DNA from: CAZTXD01 sp964617995
Lineage (GTDB): Bacteria; Actinomycetota; Acidimicrobiia; Spongiisociales; ZC4RG35
DNA length: 31,997 nt
NCBI GenBank assembly: GCA_964617995.1
Contig: CAZTXD010000027.1
Coordinates: forward strand, 1 to 31,997
Direction of reading: 5' to 3'
The notes beneath the pieces were generated by a model, which had not been told where the DNA came from, did not search any database, and saw only the letters and a program-made list of their open reading frames with translations. Shown in pieces: positions 1 through 7,529 of this stretch; positions within the stretch are counted from its first letter, which is position 1; each line of letters begins with the position of its first letter. The position numbers and the translations under genes were made by a program.

Positions 1-3
1 GAT

Positions 4-59
4 CCCGTTTTCGCGCATCGAATGCGCGCTATAGCGCGCATTCGATGCGCGAAAAGGGG
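4..59. repeat. Long perfect palindrome (REP-like element, copy 1)
   Basis: Positions 8-55 form a perfect 48-bp palindrome centred between 31 and 32. It is bounded by TTTTCGCGC on the left and GCGCGAAAA on the right, and after one mismatch the pairing continues for three more bases (4-6 with 57-59). The centre reads GCGCGCTATAGCGCGC. There is no T-run, so it is not a classical terminator. It lies upstream of the gene starting at 105. A related, diverged and interrupted copy is at 21879-22027, so I read it as a dispersed intergenic repeat. Its place at the edge of the window may mean that the repeat ended the contig. Confidence 0.85.
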
Positions 60-92
60 CCGGGGGCCCTTGGTGGGCTCCGCTGCCACCTG

Positions 93-98
93 CATACT
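93..98 (+). promoter_or_regulatory. Candidate -10 box for a leaderless transcript
   Basis: CATACT (positions 93-98) lies six bases before the ATG at 105. No Shine-Dalgarno sequence precedes that start, so the -10 would place transcription start at or next to the start codon. No convincing -35 is visible; the palindrome occupies the sequence further upstream. Confidence 0.35.
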
Positions 99-104
99 GT
101 CGGC

Positions 105-554
105 ATGAGTGCGGGTCCCAATCGTGTTCTCGCCATCATCATCGGGACGGTGGCGGTCCTCGTGGTGGCGGCGGTGGTGGTGATCGCCGTTCGCCCCGCC
201 CCCACCTTCGACCCTGCCACGCCGGAGGGGGCGGTGCAGGGATACCTGCAGGCGGTCCTGGCAGGGGACGGGTCGGCGGCTGCCGGGTACATCGATCCCC
301 AGAGCGGCTGCGTGGAGTCCGACATCGTCGGCTCGCGGGTCGACGGATCGAGACGGGTCGTGCTGCGGGACTCGAACATCGACGGCGACACCGCCCGGGT
401 CGACGTCGAGATGATCATCTCGATGGGTCGAGGTCCCTTCGATTCCTACGAGTACAGTCGGGATCACACGTTCTACCTGGTCGACTCGGGGAGCCGCTGG
501 TTGCTCACCGGAGAGCCCTGGCCCGTGTACGTCTGCTCGGGAGGCAAAGGATGA
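105..554 (+). CDS. Hypothetical membrane-anchored protein
   Basis: This 149-residue protein has one N-terminal hydrophobic segment (about residues 8-29, starting NRVLAIIIGTVAVLVV) and a probable extracytoplasmic domain. The segment after the helix (TPEGAVQGYLQAVLAGDGSAA, about residues 39-59) resembles the start of the small NTF2-like or lumazine-binding-like domains often found behind such anchors, but I cannot assign a family. The ATG at 105 is preferred over the in-frame ATG at 45, because 45 lies inside the palindrome and would add a low-complexity extension before the membrane segment. The stop overlaps the next start as ATGA (551-554), which indicates translational coupling with the DUF5671-like gene. 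No catalytic motif is visible. Confidence 0.75.
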   Translation: MSAGPNRVLAIIIGTVAVLVVAAVVVIAVRPAPTFDPATPEGAVQGYLQAVLAGDGSAAAGYIDPQSGCVESDIVGSRVDGSRRVVLRDSNIDGDTARVDVEMIISMGRGPFDSYEYSRDHTFYLVDSGSRWLLTGEPWPVYVCSGGKG

Positions 555-2275
555 TCGTGATCTACAGCCTGCTGGCGCTGGTCGTACCGATCGCAGTCCT
601 GGTGCTGATCGTGATTGCGATCCGCCGCCTCATGGGGCGCGACGAAGGGGGAGGCCTCGACGGGAACGTGATACGACGCTTCTTCCAGTACGCGCTGCTG
701 CTCGGGTTGCTCTACGTGGCGGCGGGTGGGGTGGCCACTCTGCTCGGGACGGTGCTCGGAGGCTCCGAGCTGGCCCGATCCGGCGGGGCGGAGTTACCCC
801 GGGGACTCACGTTCACCATCATCGGCATCCCCCTCTACCTGGGTGTGCTGGGATGGTCGCGTCGGCGTCTCAAAGAGGATCCCGCCGAGGCGCGCTCCTT
901 CGGGCTGGCGGCCTACGTCAGCGTCGCCGCCGTGTCGGCGGTGGTGGTTTCGATGGTGAGCGCCTACGACGTTCTTGGCTGGCTGGTGGGCGTTGAGGAC
1001 TACGACGGGTCATCCCTGGCCACCCTGATCGTGTGGGTGCCGGTGTGGGCGGCTCACCGGACGGCGGAGGCCCGGGTGATTCCAGCCTCCCACGCCCGCA
1101 TCCATCATTTGGCCGGCTCGGCCATCGGCCTGGGAGTGTTGGGTACGGGTGTCATAGGGCTGCTGGTGGCGGCCATCGAGGCACTCTTCGACATGGCCGG
1201 CACCCCGCCCATGATCGCCACCTCCGATCCGTTCCTGCAGTCGGCGATCCTCCTGCTGATCGGCGGCCTGGTGTGGTACGCATACTGGCTGCGTCAGGCG
1301 GCCCACGAGGAGCGCTCGCCTCTCTGGGTCGCCTACGTTCTGCTGGTGGGCGTCGGAGGCGGCCTGGTCACGGCGATCGTGGCCGCCAGCACCGCCATCT
1401 ACGACCTCCTCGTCTGGTGGATCGGGAGTCCATCCGCGACGACGGCCGCCGGCCACTTCCGCAACATACCCACATCCGTGGCGGCCACCTTCGTGGGTCT
1501 GGTGGTGTGGTGGTATCACCACGCCGTCCTCGACGATCTCGGCCCGGACCACCGCACGGAGGTCCGCCGGATCTACGAGTATCTCATGGCCGGAGTGGGC
1601 CTCCTGGCGGCGGCAGGCGGCCTGACCGCCGTGCTGGCGGCATTCGCCGAGGCGGTAGCCGGTCCCTCCGGCGTCGAATCGGGTCTCTCGGCGGTCAACA
1701 CGCTCCTGGGAGCGGTCACCCTGCTGGGAGTGGGCGGTCCCCTGTGGTGGGTCTTCTGGAGAAAGATCCATCGGGCCGAGATCGCCGAGCCCGATGCCGA
1801 GAGGTCGTCGCCCACTCGGCGGGTCTACCTGTTCGTACTCTTCGGCTTGGGGGGTGTCGCCGCCGTCGTCGCCCTGCTCACCGGTGTGTTTGTGGTGTTC
1901 GAAGACATATTCGACGGCGTGTTCGGAGCCGAGACGCTGCGGGGAGTGCGCTTCGCCCTCGGCACGCTCGCCACCTCTGGTGCCGTCGCCGCCTACCACT
2001 GGTCCGTGTATCGCAGCGACCGGGATCACGCCCCGCCGCAGGCGGGTGGGCCCCGTTATGTCCTGCTGGTGGGTGCCGCCGACGGCGACATCAGGGAGGC
2101 GGTGGCGAACCGCACCGGAGGCCGGGTGCAGGCGTGGCCCCGAAAGGACGAGACGGCGCCGCCCTGGTCGATCGACGAGGTGATGGCAGCCCTGGCCACC
2201 GCCGCCACGGACGACGAGGTCATAGTGCTCTCCACCAGCTCCGGCCTGGAGGCGATCCAGGTCGACAGGAACTGA
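551..2275 (+). CDS. Multi-repeat integral membrane protein, DUF5671-like
   Basis: This 574-residue protein has an N-terminal helix (about 4-24), then six similar modules at roughly 42-107, 115-172, 183-250, 256-326, 339-408 and 423-490. Each module has two membrane spans. A module begins with an aromatic-rich helix (for example RRFFQYALLLGLLYVAAGG) and ends in a helix rich in Trp or Tyr followed by basic residues (LGWSRRRL, VPVWAAHR, VWYAYWLRQ, VVWWYHH, LWWVFWRK, YHWSVYRS). This looks like tandem DUF5671 units giving about 13 spans. The soluble tail (about 500-574) contains PRYVLLVGAADGDIREAV and an alternating hydrophobic region that could be a small alpha/beta domain. Function is unknown. 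It overlaps the upstream gene by four bases and is two bases from the Mth938-like gene, so the three probably form an operon. Confidence 0.8.
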   Translation: MIVIYSLLALVVPIAVLVLIVIAIRRLMGRDEGGGLDGNVIRRFFQYALLLGLLYVAAGGVATLLGTVLGGSELARSGGAELPRGLTFTIIGIPLYLGVLGWSRRRLKEDPAEARSFGLAAYVSVAAVSAVVVSMVSAYDVLGWLVGVEDYDGSSLATLIVWVPVWAAHRTAEARVIPASHARIHHLAGSAIGLGVLGTGVIGLLVAAIEALFDMAGTPPMIATSDPFLQSAILLLIGGLVWYAYWLRQAAHEERSPLWVAYVLLVGVGGGLVTAIVAASTAIYDLLVWWIGSPSATTAAGHFRNIPTSVAATFVGLVVWWYHHAVLDDLGPDHRTEVRRIYEYLMAGVGLLAAAGGLTAVLAAFAEAVAGPSGVESGLSAVNTLLGAVTLLGVGGPLWWVFWRKIHRAEIAEPDAERSSPTRRVYLFVLFGLGGVAAVVALLTGVFVVFEDIFDGVFGAETLRGVRFALGTLATSGAVAAYHWSVYRSDRDHAPPQAGGPRYVLLVGAADGDIREAVANRTGGRVQAWPRKDETAPPWSIDEVMAALATAATDDEVIVLSTSSGLEAIQVDRN

Positions 2276-2277
2276 CC

Positions 2278-2646
2278 ATGCCGGCCGATTCCCCGATCAT
2301 CGACCGGTCGCAATGGGGACGGATCGAGGTGTCCGGGTCGATCTACAAGGACGTCAAGCTGTGGCCCGGTGGCGCCCGCACATGGGACTGGACGGAGAGC
2401 GGAACCAGCCACGACGGCGGCGTCGCCGTCGAGGACGTCGAGGAGATCCTCGATCACGGAGCAACGGTCGTGGTCCTCTCCACGGGTCGCGGAGGTCGTC
2501 TCCGGGTTCCCGACACGGTGACCGGCCTGATACAGGCCCGGAATGCCGTAGCGGAGGTCCTGGGCACCGACGAGGCGATTCTCCGCTACAACGAGCTGGC
2601 GATCGAAGGCGCCCCGGTGGGCGCCCTCATCCACACCACCTGCTGA
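2278..2646 (+). CDS. Mth938-like domain protein
   Basis: This 122-residue protein matches the compact Mth938/NDUFAF3 (former DUF498) fold throughout. Markers are YKDVKLWPGGARTWDWTESG near residues 22-41, the hydrophobic strand ATVVVLSTGRGGRLRV, and the family-typical tail GAPVGALIHTTC. Members are single-domain soluble proteins; mitochondrial homologues assist complex I assembly, while the bacterial role is not established. The ATG at 2278 follows the previous stop by two bases. The final 20 bases overlap the tail of the convergent lipase-maturation-factor-like gene. Family assignment is firm, role open. Confidence 0.85.
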   Translation: MPADSPIIDRSQWGRIEVSGSIYKDVKLWPGGARTWDWTESGTSHDGGVAVEDVEEILDHGATVVVLSTGRGGRLRVPDTVTGLIQARNAVAEVLGTDEAILRYNELAIEGAPVGALIHTTC

Positions 2647-4063
2647 GAGTGGGATCGATCAGCGGTCGCGATTCGCCGGTCACCCAGATGACCCCGCCAG
2701 AACGACGCTCCCGTCGGGTGGAGAAGCGGTAGTCCACCAACCGTCCCCGGATGGCGGAGGGCGGCGATCCCTCGAATGGGTCGCGGTGCAGAAGACGGAG
2801 AACGGCGGGATCGGCCACCAGGAGTCCGTCCACCAGTGCGTCCAGCCAGCCGCGGCCGTAGGAGGGCGCCAGGGGCACGAACCACATCAGCCAGTCGAGC
2901 CGGAGGTGATAGGGCGCCCACTGGCGGGGGCGGCGCCGCGGATCGCCCGGCTTGCCCTTGAACTCATAGGGCCGCCAATCCTCCTCTCCCGGTTCGGCAG
3001 CCGTGGTGCCTTCGATGATCAGCTCCCGGCGGCGACGGGTGACGCTCCCGAAGGCTCCGTAGGCGTTGACGAGGTGGTATCGGTTGAAGGAGAAGTTCAT
3101 GAGCTGCTGGCGGCGGAACAGGTTCCGGAGCGGGTGACGGCTCAGCCACACCACTCCGACGGCGACCACTACGACCAGGGCGAGGAACCAGCCCTGGGTG
3201 GCCGTCACGACGCGAGGCGACAGCCCGACGGTCCCGAACCAGGAGTCGGGCACCGCGCTGAAGCCGACGAGCAGGGTGACCAGGTTGAGCCACGAGTAGT
3301 TCCCCGAGATCATCAGGTAGCCCTGGGTGACGATGATCACCAGCGCTCCGGCCCCCGCCAGTGGCTGGGGAAAGAACAGCGCGAAGGGTGCCACGAGCTG
3401 TGCGAAGTGATTGGCCGCGACCTCGGCCCGGTGCAAGCTCGGGGGAAGATGGTGGAACCACCGCGACATCGGTCCCGGCATGGGCTGTGTCTCGTGGTGG
3501 TAATGAAGACAGGTCAGATCGCGCCAGCACGGATCACCCCGCAGCTTGATCATTCCCGCTCCGAACTCGACCCGGAACAAGAGCCAACGGAAGGCGAAGA
3601 GGGTGAGGAGAGGCGGCGCGATGGAGGCGTTCCCGAGGAAGGCGGCCAGGAAACCCGCCTCGAGCAGCAGGGACTCCCACCCGAAGGCGTAGAAGGTCTG
3701 GCCGATGTTGACCACCGAGAGATACAGCGCCCACATGATCAGCCACCAGATGACACTCACCCACAGCGGGATCACGTCCCCTACCCCCACCACCAGACCC
3801 GCCGCCAGGGCCGTTCCCACCCACGCCAACGCCCCCAGCAGGCGGTCCGAGTAGTGCAGGTGGAAGAGGCTCGGGCTGGAGGCGAAGCCGCGACCGGCGA
3901 GGAAGGCGGGAGCGGGAAGCAGGCCCCTCTCTCCGAGGAGCGGGCGAAACTGGTTGCGGACATTGAGAAACGCCACCAGGTAGACCGCGGCGAGTCCCCG
4001 GATGAGGATCAGGCGGGCGAAGTGGTAGTCATCGGCGACCAGGAGCTCGCTCATGCCTGCCAT
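2627..4063 (-). CDS. Lipase maturation factor family protein
   Basis: This 478-residue polytopic membrane protein resembles lipase maturation factor 1 (LMF1). Family hallmarks visible include FGWESLLLEAGFLAAFLG, WRDLTCLHYHHETQPMPGPM, the loop NAYGAFGSVTRRRRELIIEG, WRPYEFKGKPGDPRRRP and HLRLDWLMWFVPLAP. The N-terminal two thirds holds several membrane spans; the C-terminal part is soluble. Animal LMF1 acts in the endoplasmic reticulum on lipase folding; bacterial members have no proven role. The start is either ATG 4063 or ATG 4054 (MSELLVADDYH). A TATCTT -10-like box lies two bases before the first and eleven before the second, so 4054 may be the true start. It is divergent from the glutamine amidotransferase gene (45-bp gap). 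Confidence 0.88.
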   Translation of the reverse strand: MAGMSELLVADDYHFARLILIRGLAAVYLVAFLNVRNQFRPLLGERGLLPAPAFLAGRGFASSPSLFHLHYSDRLLGALAWVGTALAAGLVVGVGDVIPLWVSVIWWLIMWALYLSVVNIGQTFYAFGWESLLLEAGFLAAFLGNASIAPPLLTLFAFRWLLFRVEFGAGMIKLRGDPCWRDLTCLHYHHETQPMPGPMSRWFHHLPPSLHRAEVAANHFAQLVAPFALFFPQPLAGAGALVIIVTQGYLMISGNYSWLNLVTLLVGFSAVPDSWFGTVGLSPRVVTATQGWFLALVVVVAVGVVWLSRHPLRNLFRRQQLMNFSFNRYHLVNAYGAFGSVTRRRRELIIEGTTAAEPGEEDWRPYEFKGKPGDPRRRPRQWAPYHLRLDWLMWFVPLAPSYGRGWLDALVDGLLVADPAVLRLLHRDPFEGSPPSAIRGRLVDYRFSTRRERRSGGVIWVTGESRPLIDPTLSRWCG

Positions 4064-4094
4064 CCAAGATAGGTCGCCGACTCCGGCCTAGCTG

Positions 4095-4100
4095 TAGCCT
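4095..4100 (+). promoter_or_regulatory. Candidate -10 box (leaderless start)
   Basis: TAGCCT lies eight bases before the ATG at 4109, and no Shine-Dalgarno sequence is seen. The 45-bp gap to the divergent gene must hold promoters for both directions; the opposite strand carries TATCTT. Confidence 0.35.
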
Positions 4101-4108
4101 TCCCCCGG

Positions 4109-4810
4109 ATGCTGCGCCTCGGTGTCCTCGTATGTGATCATGTCTCTCCCGAGTTCCTGCACATCGCGGGCGACTACCCCGACATGATCGGTCGGCTCTT
4201 CGCCGGCTACCCCGGGATCGAGCCGGTGGCATTCGACCTCGCGGCCGGCAGCTTCCCTTCCTCGGCGTCAGAATGTGACGCCTGGATCACCACCGGCTCG
4301 CGTCATAGCGTCTACGACGATCAGGAGTGGATCACACGCCTGCGCGATCTCGTCGTCGACATAGCAGCCTCGAAGGGACGCTACGTGGGGATCTGCTTCG
4401 GGCATCAGATGCTCGCCCATGCCCTCGGCGGCCGGGTGGAGAGAGCCACTGCCGGTTGGGGAGTCGGTCTCGAGGAGGTCGCGCTGGTCGACCCTCTCCC
4501 GTGGCTGCCCGGCAGCTCCTATCGGATCCTCAACAGCCACGCCGACCAGATAACGGCCGTCCCGGAGGGTGGACGGATCAGGGGACAAAACGATCACTGT
4601 CCGGTGTCCCTCCTGACGGTCGGTGACCACATGCTCGGCATCCAGGGGCACCCCGAGTTCACCCGGGACTACATGAGAGCCCTGCTGGTCGCCCGGAGGG
4701 GCTCGCTCATCCCCGCCGGGACGGCGGATGCCGCCCTCGGGTCGCTGGGGGATGCCCCCGACACCGCGCTCTTGACGGACGGCATCGCCGCTTTCCTCGC
4801 CGGGGCCTGA
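4109..4810 (+). CDS. Class I glutamine amidotransferase-like protein
   Basis: This 233-residue, stand-alone class I glutamine amidotransferase domain resembles the GMP synthase GATase subunit. The nucleophile Cys96 sits in the elbow GICFGHQ; His181 and Glu183 (GIQGHPEF) complete the triad. ITTGSRHSVYDD near residues 60-71 matches the usual oxyanion region. Such enzymes release ammonia from glutamine or hydrolyse gamma-glutamyl compounds; with no synthetase partner nearby the acceptor is unknown. The gene has its own promoter and is followed by a GC-rich inverted repeat (ACCGGC/GCCGGT, about 4820-4837) that may act as a terminator. Confidence 0.88.
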   Translation: MLRLGVLVCDHVSPEFLHIAGDYPDMIGRLFAGYPGIEPVAFDLAAGSFPSSASECDAWITTGSRHSVYDDQEWITRLRDLVVDIAASKGRYVGICFGHQMLAHALGGRVERATAGWGVGLEEVALVDPLPWLPGSSYRILNSHADQITAVPEGGRIRGQNDHCPVSLLTVGDHMLGIQGHPEFTRDYMRALLVARRGSLIPAGTADAALGSLGDAPDTALLTDGIAAFLAGA

Positions 4811-4916
4811 TGGCGAGAACCGGCCCATCCGCCGGTCCGTATTGGCACATATACGCGCCACCGTGCCGGGGCGGGCAACCGGTACCGGCTACGGGTCGGA
4901 GCGGAGGGAGGAGACG

Positions 4917-5147
4917 ATGCCTGCTTCCAGTCAACCATCCGGATCGAGCGCACCCACGGTGTATCGCGGGGCCGTTCCCGAGGCGGGCCGCCGGCCCAAG
5001 ACAGACGAACGCCGCCGCCGCTGTTCGCGTGCCGACTGTGACACGGTTCTCTCTCGCTACAACCTGGGCGACCTCTGCCGTCTGCACACCCCCATCCGCT
5101 TCCCTCGCACCCGGGGGCGGCCACTGGACACCAGCGGACCGGCCTGA
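4917..5147 (+). CDS. Small Cys/His (putative zinc-binding) protein
   Basis: This 76-residue protein is probably real: an AGGGAGGAG ribosome site lies just before the ATG at 4917. The core RRRCSRADCDTVLSRYNLGD is followed by LCRLH, giving Cys36, Cys41, Cys54 and His57 (C-x4-C-x12-C-x2-H), a plausible single zinc site. The C-x(4)-C...LSRYN...C-x2-H signature recurs in small actinobacterial proteins, where it can be joined to DNA-binding modules; here it is free and flanked by basic, disordered ends. A longer in-frame start at 4842 would lack a ribosome site. Function is unknown; nucleic-acid binding is a guess. Confidence 0.65.
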   Translation: MPASSQPSGSSAPTVYRGAVPEAGRRPKTDERRRRCSRADCDTVLSRYNLGDLCRLHTPIRFPRTRGRPLDTSGPA

Positions 5148-5169
5148 GAGCTCCATCTCTGAATCGCCG

Positions 5170-6006
5170 TCATCGGCGAACCATCTGCAGGGTGCGGCCG
5201 AGGCTCTCTGCTCCGAGCGAGACCAGACGTCGGTGGACCATGCGGTTGTCGAGGCTGGTTGCGGTATCGACCGCCGAGTGACCCCACGTCGCGGCGGCGG
5301 CCAGGGCTCGGCGGAGAAGGGCGGCGACGACCATCGTGTTGCGATACTGGCGGAGCACGCCGACGAGTCCGAGACGGGGACCGGACGGGTTGCGCCACAC
5401 CCGCGCCAGCCCGACGAACTCGCCGTTGGTCTCGTCGATGGCGACCGGATACGCGTCCGGTTCGAACGGTGGGGTCTCGCTCAGCTCCTCCGAGAACAGT
5501 CGGCGGTCGCCTCTCCAGCCATCGGTCCCGGGCACGTCCTGACGCAACGTGTTGTCGAGGGTGAAGAGGCGATCCTGGTCGACCTCGCCGGCGGGGACCA
5601 GCGTCATGCCCGAAGGTGTGGAGGCGCGTCGCAGGGCGCTCAGGGCGCGGTCGAAACCGAGCCGGAAGCTCTCTTCGACGAGTTCGGCGACGAAGCCGGC
5701 GTCCGTCAGAGCTCGCCGGGCATCGATGTCGGATTCGTCGACACGCACGCACAGGCGGGGGTGGTCGTCTCCGGCTGCGGCGATCAGGAGCCGGTACGTC
5801 GATGGCCTGCCACGCAGGTCGAGGAAGGTTCGACGGTCGGGCCGACGGATCAGCCGCATCGATCCGACCGCTTCCCCCGACTCCACGGCCAGCCAGCGCT
5901 CGACCGGCTGGGGTCGACACCGGTCGCTTCGGCGGAGCTGCTCCGCGCTGAGCAGGTAGAGCGGCGATGCCAGCTCGTATTCGTCCACGAAACGCCGGAT
6001 CTCCAC
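5170..6006 (-). CDS. Tandem GNAT-fold acetyltransferase
   Basis: This 278-residue protein has two GNAT-like halves. The first (about 1-140) starts with EIRRFVDEYELASPLYLLS and contains VGSMRLIRRPDRRTF. The second (about 145-278) contains DAYPVAIDETNGEFVGLARV and an acetyl-CoA loop GVLRQYRNTMVVAALLRRAL. That loop has RNTMVV where the classical R/Q-x-x-G-x-G/A would stand, so cofactor contacts may be altered. The tail ATSLDNRMVHRRLVSLGAES matches the usual N-x-x-M/A...LGF region. The acceptor substrate is unknown. The ATG at 6006 has a TATAGC box six bases upstream and no ribosome site, consistent with a leaderless message. It converges with the small Cys/His gene. Confidence 0.8.
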   Translation of the reverse strand: MEIRRFVDEYELASPLYLLSAEQLRRSDRCRPQPVERWLAVESGEAVGSMRLIRRPDRRTFLDLRGRPSTYRLLIAAAGDDHPRLCVRVDESDIDARRALTDAGFVAELVEESFRLGFDRALSALRRASTPSGMTLVPAGEVDQDRLFTLDNTLRQDVPGTDGWRGDRRLFSEELSETPPFEPDAYPVAIDETNGEFVGLARVWRNPSGPRLGLVGVLRQYRNTMVVAALLRRALAAAATWGHSAVDTATSLDNRMVHRRLVSLGAESLGRTLQMVRR

Positions 6007-6084
6007 ATCGACACGCTATACGGCGCCTGCCCTCGACGGAGAGGAATAAGCGGAACACGGCCGACCTCCGCGGGAGCAGAAGGA

Positions 6085-6612
6085 TCAGTCGTTGCTGGAC
6101 GTCCCTCGCTCGCTCCAGAAGAGGAGCATCGTCCCGCCATCCGCGGTCGCGAAGCTACGTCGCTCCTCGTGGAGGCGGGAAGCAACCCCGATCGAAGCGT
6201 GGTTGTCGGGGTCGACGATCGAGCACACCGACCGATGGCCGAGAGCGCCGAAGGCATACTCCATGCACGCCCGGGCGGCCTCGGTGGCGTAGCCCATTCC
6301 CCGCTGGCTCGCAACGACATGGTATCCGACCTCGACGAGATCACTGCCCTCGACCGGCTGATACGTGAGCCCGCAGTCACCCAGGAACACCCCGGTCCGG
6401 CGATGCTCGACTACCCAAAGACCCATGCCGTGGCGTGCGTAGCAGTCGAGGCTCCACTCGATCCACCGTTGGCACTCCTGAGGATCCTCCATCCTCGGAT
6501 AGAAGCGGCGAGCGAGCGGGTCGGCGAACATCTCCATGACAGCCTCGACGTCGCTGAGCCGGTAGTGCCGGAAGCAGACGCGGTCGGTAGGCGTTGGTAC
6601 GGCCCTCGTCAC
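6085..6612 (-). CDS. GNAT N-acetyltransferase, RimJ/RimL type
   Basis: This 175-residue protein has a single acetyltransferase domain of the RimJ/RimL (Acetyltransf_3) group. Evidence is RVCFRHYRLSDVEAVMEMFA at the start, TGVFLGDCGLTYQPV, and the acetyl-CoA loop VASQRGMGYATEAARACMEYAF (QRGMGYA at 103-109), followed by VCSIVDPDNHASIGVASRLH. Members acetylate ribosomal protein N-termini or small amines; the substrate here is unknown. The start is GTG at 6612. A TACCCT box lies seven bases upstream and there is no ribosome site, which supports this start as leaderless. It is read toward the other GNAT gene, 78 bp away; each seems to have its own promoter. Confidence 0.85.
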   Translation of the reverse strand: MTRAVPTPTDRVCFRHYRLSDVEAVMEMFADPLARRFYPRMEDPQECQRWIEWSLDCYARHGMGLWVVEHRRTGVFLGDCGLTYQPVEGSDLVEVGYHVVASQRGMGYATEAARACMEYAFGALGHRSVCSIVDPDNHASIGVASRLHEERRSFATADGGTMLLFWSERGTSSND

Positions 6613-6664
6613 TGCCGTCAGGGTACAGTCAGGTGGGTGCCGCCGGCTGAACCGGTCGACCGAG

Positions 6665-6997
6665 TCAGCTGCCGACCACCTTCACCCCTCGCCAGAACGC
6701 CACGTGACCCTTGATGTGATCGGCCGCGGGCGAGGGAGCGTCGTAGCTCCAGGCCGCAGACGAGAGCCGTTGCCCATCCACGACCACGTCGTAGTAGCCC
6801 GCGGTCCCTTTCCAGGGGCACACCGAGGTCCGCTCGGAACGTTCGAGCAGGGCCCAGTTGACCGCTTCCGGCGGGAAGTACTCATGGCCGTCGACACGCT
6901 GTGTGCGCGGCACTTCCGCCACGGTCGTGTCGTCGACGACGGCTCGACGGTTCCCGGAGGACCTCTGTGTCTTGAGCAGGTTGAAGGGATTCCTCAT
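6665..6997 (-). CDS. DUF427 domain protein
   Basis: This 110-residue protein belongs to DUF427, small beta-rich proteins of unknown function common in actinobacteria. Family features are VDGHEYFPPEAVNWALLERS, the CPWKGTAGYYDVVVDG block (CPWKG typical) and the tail AWSYDAPSPAADHIKGHVAFW. ATG 6997 (MRNPFNLLK) gives the usual family length; the ORF stays open to 7162, but that extension is Arg/Gly/Cys-rich and not DUF427-like. No clear ribosome site is seen. Confidence 0.82.
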   Translation of the reverse strand: MRNPFNLLKTQRSSGNRRAVVDDTTVAEVPRTQRVDGHEYFPPEAVNWALLERSERTSVCPWKGTAGYYDVVVDGQRLSSAAWSYDAPSPAADHIKGHVAFWRGVKVVGS

Positions 6998-7154
6998 ATG
7001 GTCACGAACCACCGGCTCGCCCTTCGCATAACCGCATGGTCGGATGTACGACCATTGATCGCCGTCACGGGAGAGATGTCGGGCGGGGCAGTTCGACGAC
7101 CGGATACACCACCACCCTCCCTCGACACCGGGCGGTCCCTCCCGACCGTCTCGG

Positions 7155-7223
7155 CCCCCCACGTAGGGGGTTGCCGTCGAGTTCAGAATCGGTCTCGCGA
7201 CCTACGGCAGGGGCAGGTCGCGA
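7155..7223. promoter_or_regulatory. Two short inverted repeats upstream of a small ORF
   Basis: In the 245-bp intergenic stretch 6998-7242 there are two dyads. One is CCCCC-ACGTA-GGGGG at 7156-7170. The other is TCGCGACC (7195-7202) with GGTCGCGA (7216-7223) and a 13-base loop. The first resembles sites bound by two-component or LuxR-type regulators; the second could be a hairpin or a spaced operator. Nothing else recognisable is in this stretch. Confidence 0.3.
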
Positions 7224-7242
7224 CTCCTACCTTTGCGCCGTC

Positions 7243-7518
7243 GTGGTGCTGGTCTTCTTCATCGAGTGCGCGTGCCCGCCCGCGCGTCGCGGCGCGACCG
7301 TGGGAGCGGGCGAACATCAGACCGTCGAGTCGTTCCTGGGCGACTTCTCGCTGACTCACATCGTCTGTCAGGCGTGCAACAGCTACTACCGCCTGATCGG
7401 CTACATCGACTCTGACGGCCGCGAGACACGTGTGGACCCGGTCGGAGTGTCGCCGGTGGCGGACGCCCGCAAGCGCCGACGCATGGCGATGGCCAGCCGG
7501 CGCACCGGGCGCCTCTAG
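7243..7518 (+). CDS. Small protein with CxC and CxxC motifs
   Basis: This is a likely 91-residue protein from GTG 7243. It carries Cys9-x-Cys11 (IECACPP) and Cys42-x-x-Cys45 (HIVCQACNSYYRLIGYI), a layout compatible with a zinc ribbon, and a basic C-terminus (ARKRRRMAMASRRTGRL). The region from about VESFLGDFSLTHIVC onward looks like genuine protein sequence. The frame is open back to 7036, but that part is low-complexity. TACCTT at 7229-7234 could be a -10 box nine bases before the GTG. I do not recognise a family. Start position is uncertain. Confidence 0.5.
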   Translation: MVLVFFIECACPPARRGATVGAGEHQTVESFLGDFSLTHIVCQACNSYYRLIGYIDSDGRETRVDPVGVSPVADARKRRRMAMASRRTGRL

Positions 7519-7529
7519 TCCACCTTCGG

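Noticed and set aside
4810..6714. Very long plus-strand open frame (634 codons)
   Set aside because: It lies opposite two GNAT genes and has the composition of antisense high-GC shadow, with no domain and no proper start.
6828..6843. GAACGTTC dyad like the iol operator core
   Set aside because: It is inside the DUF427 coding region, lacks the outer TTGG/CCAA bases and is far from any promoter.
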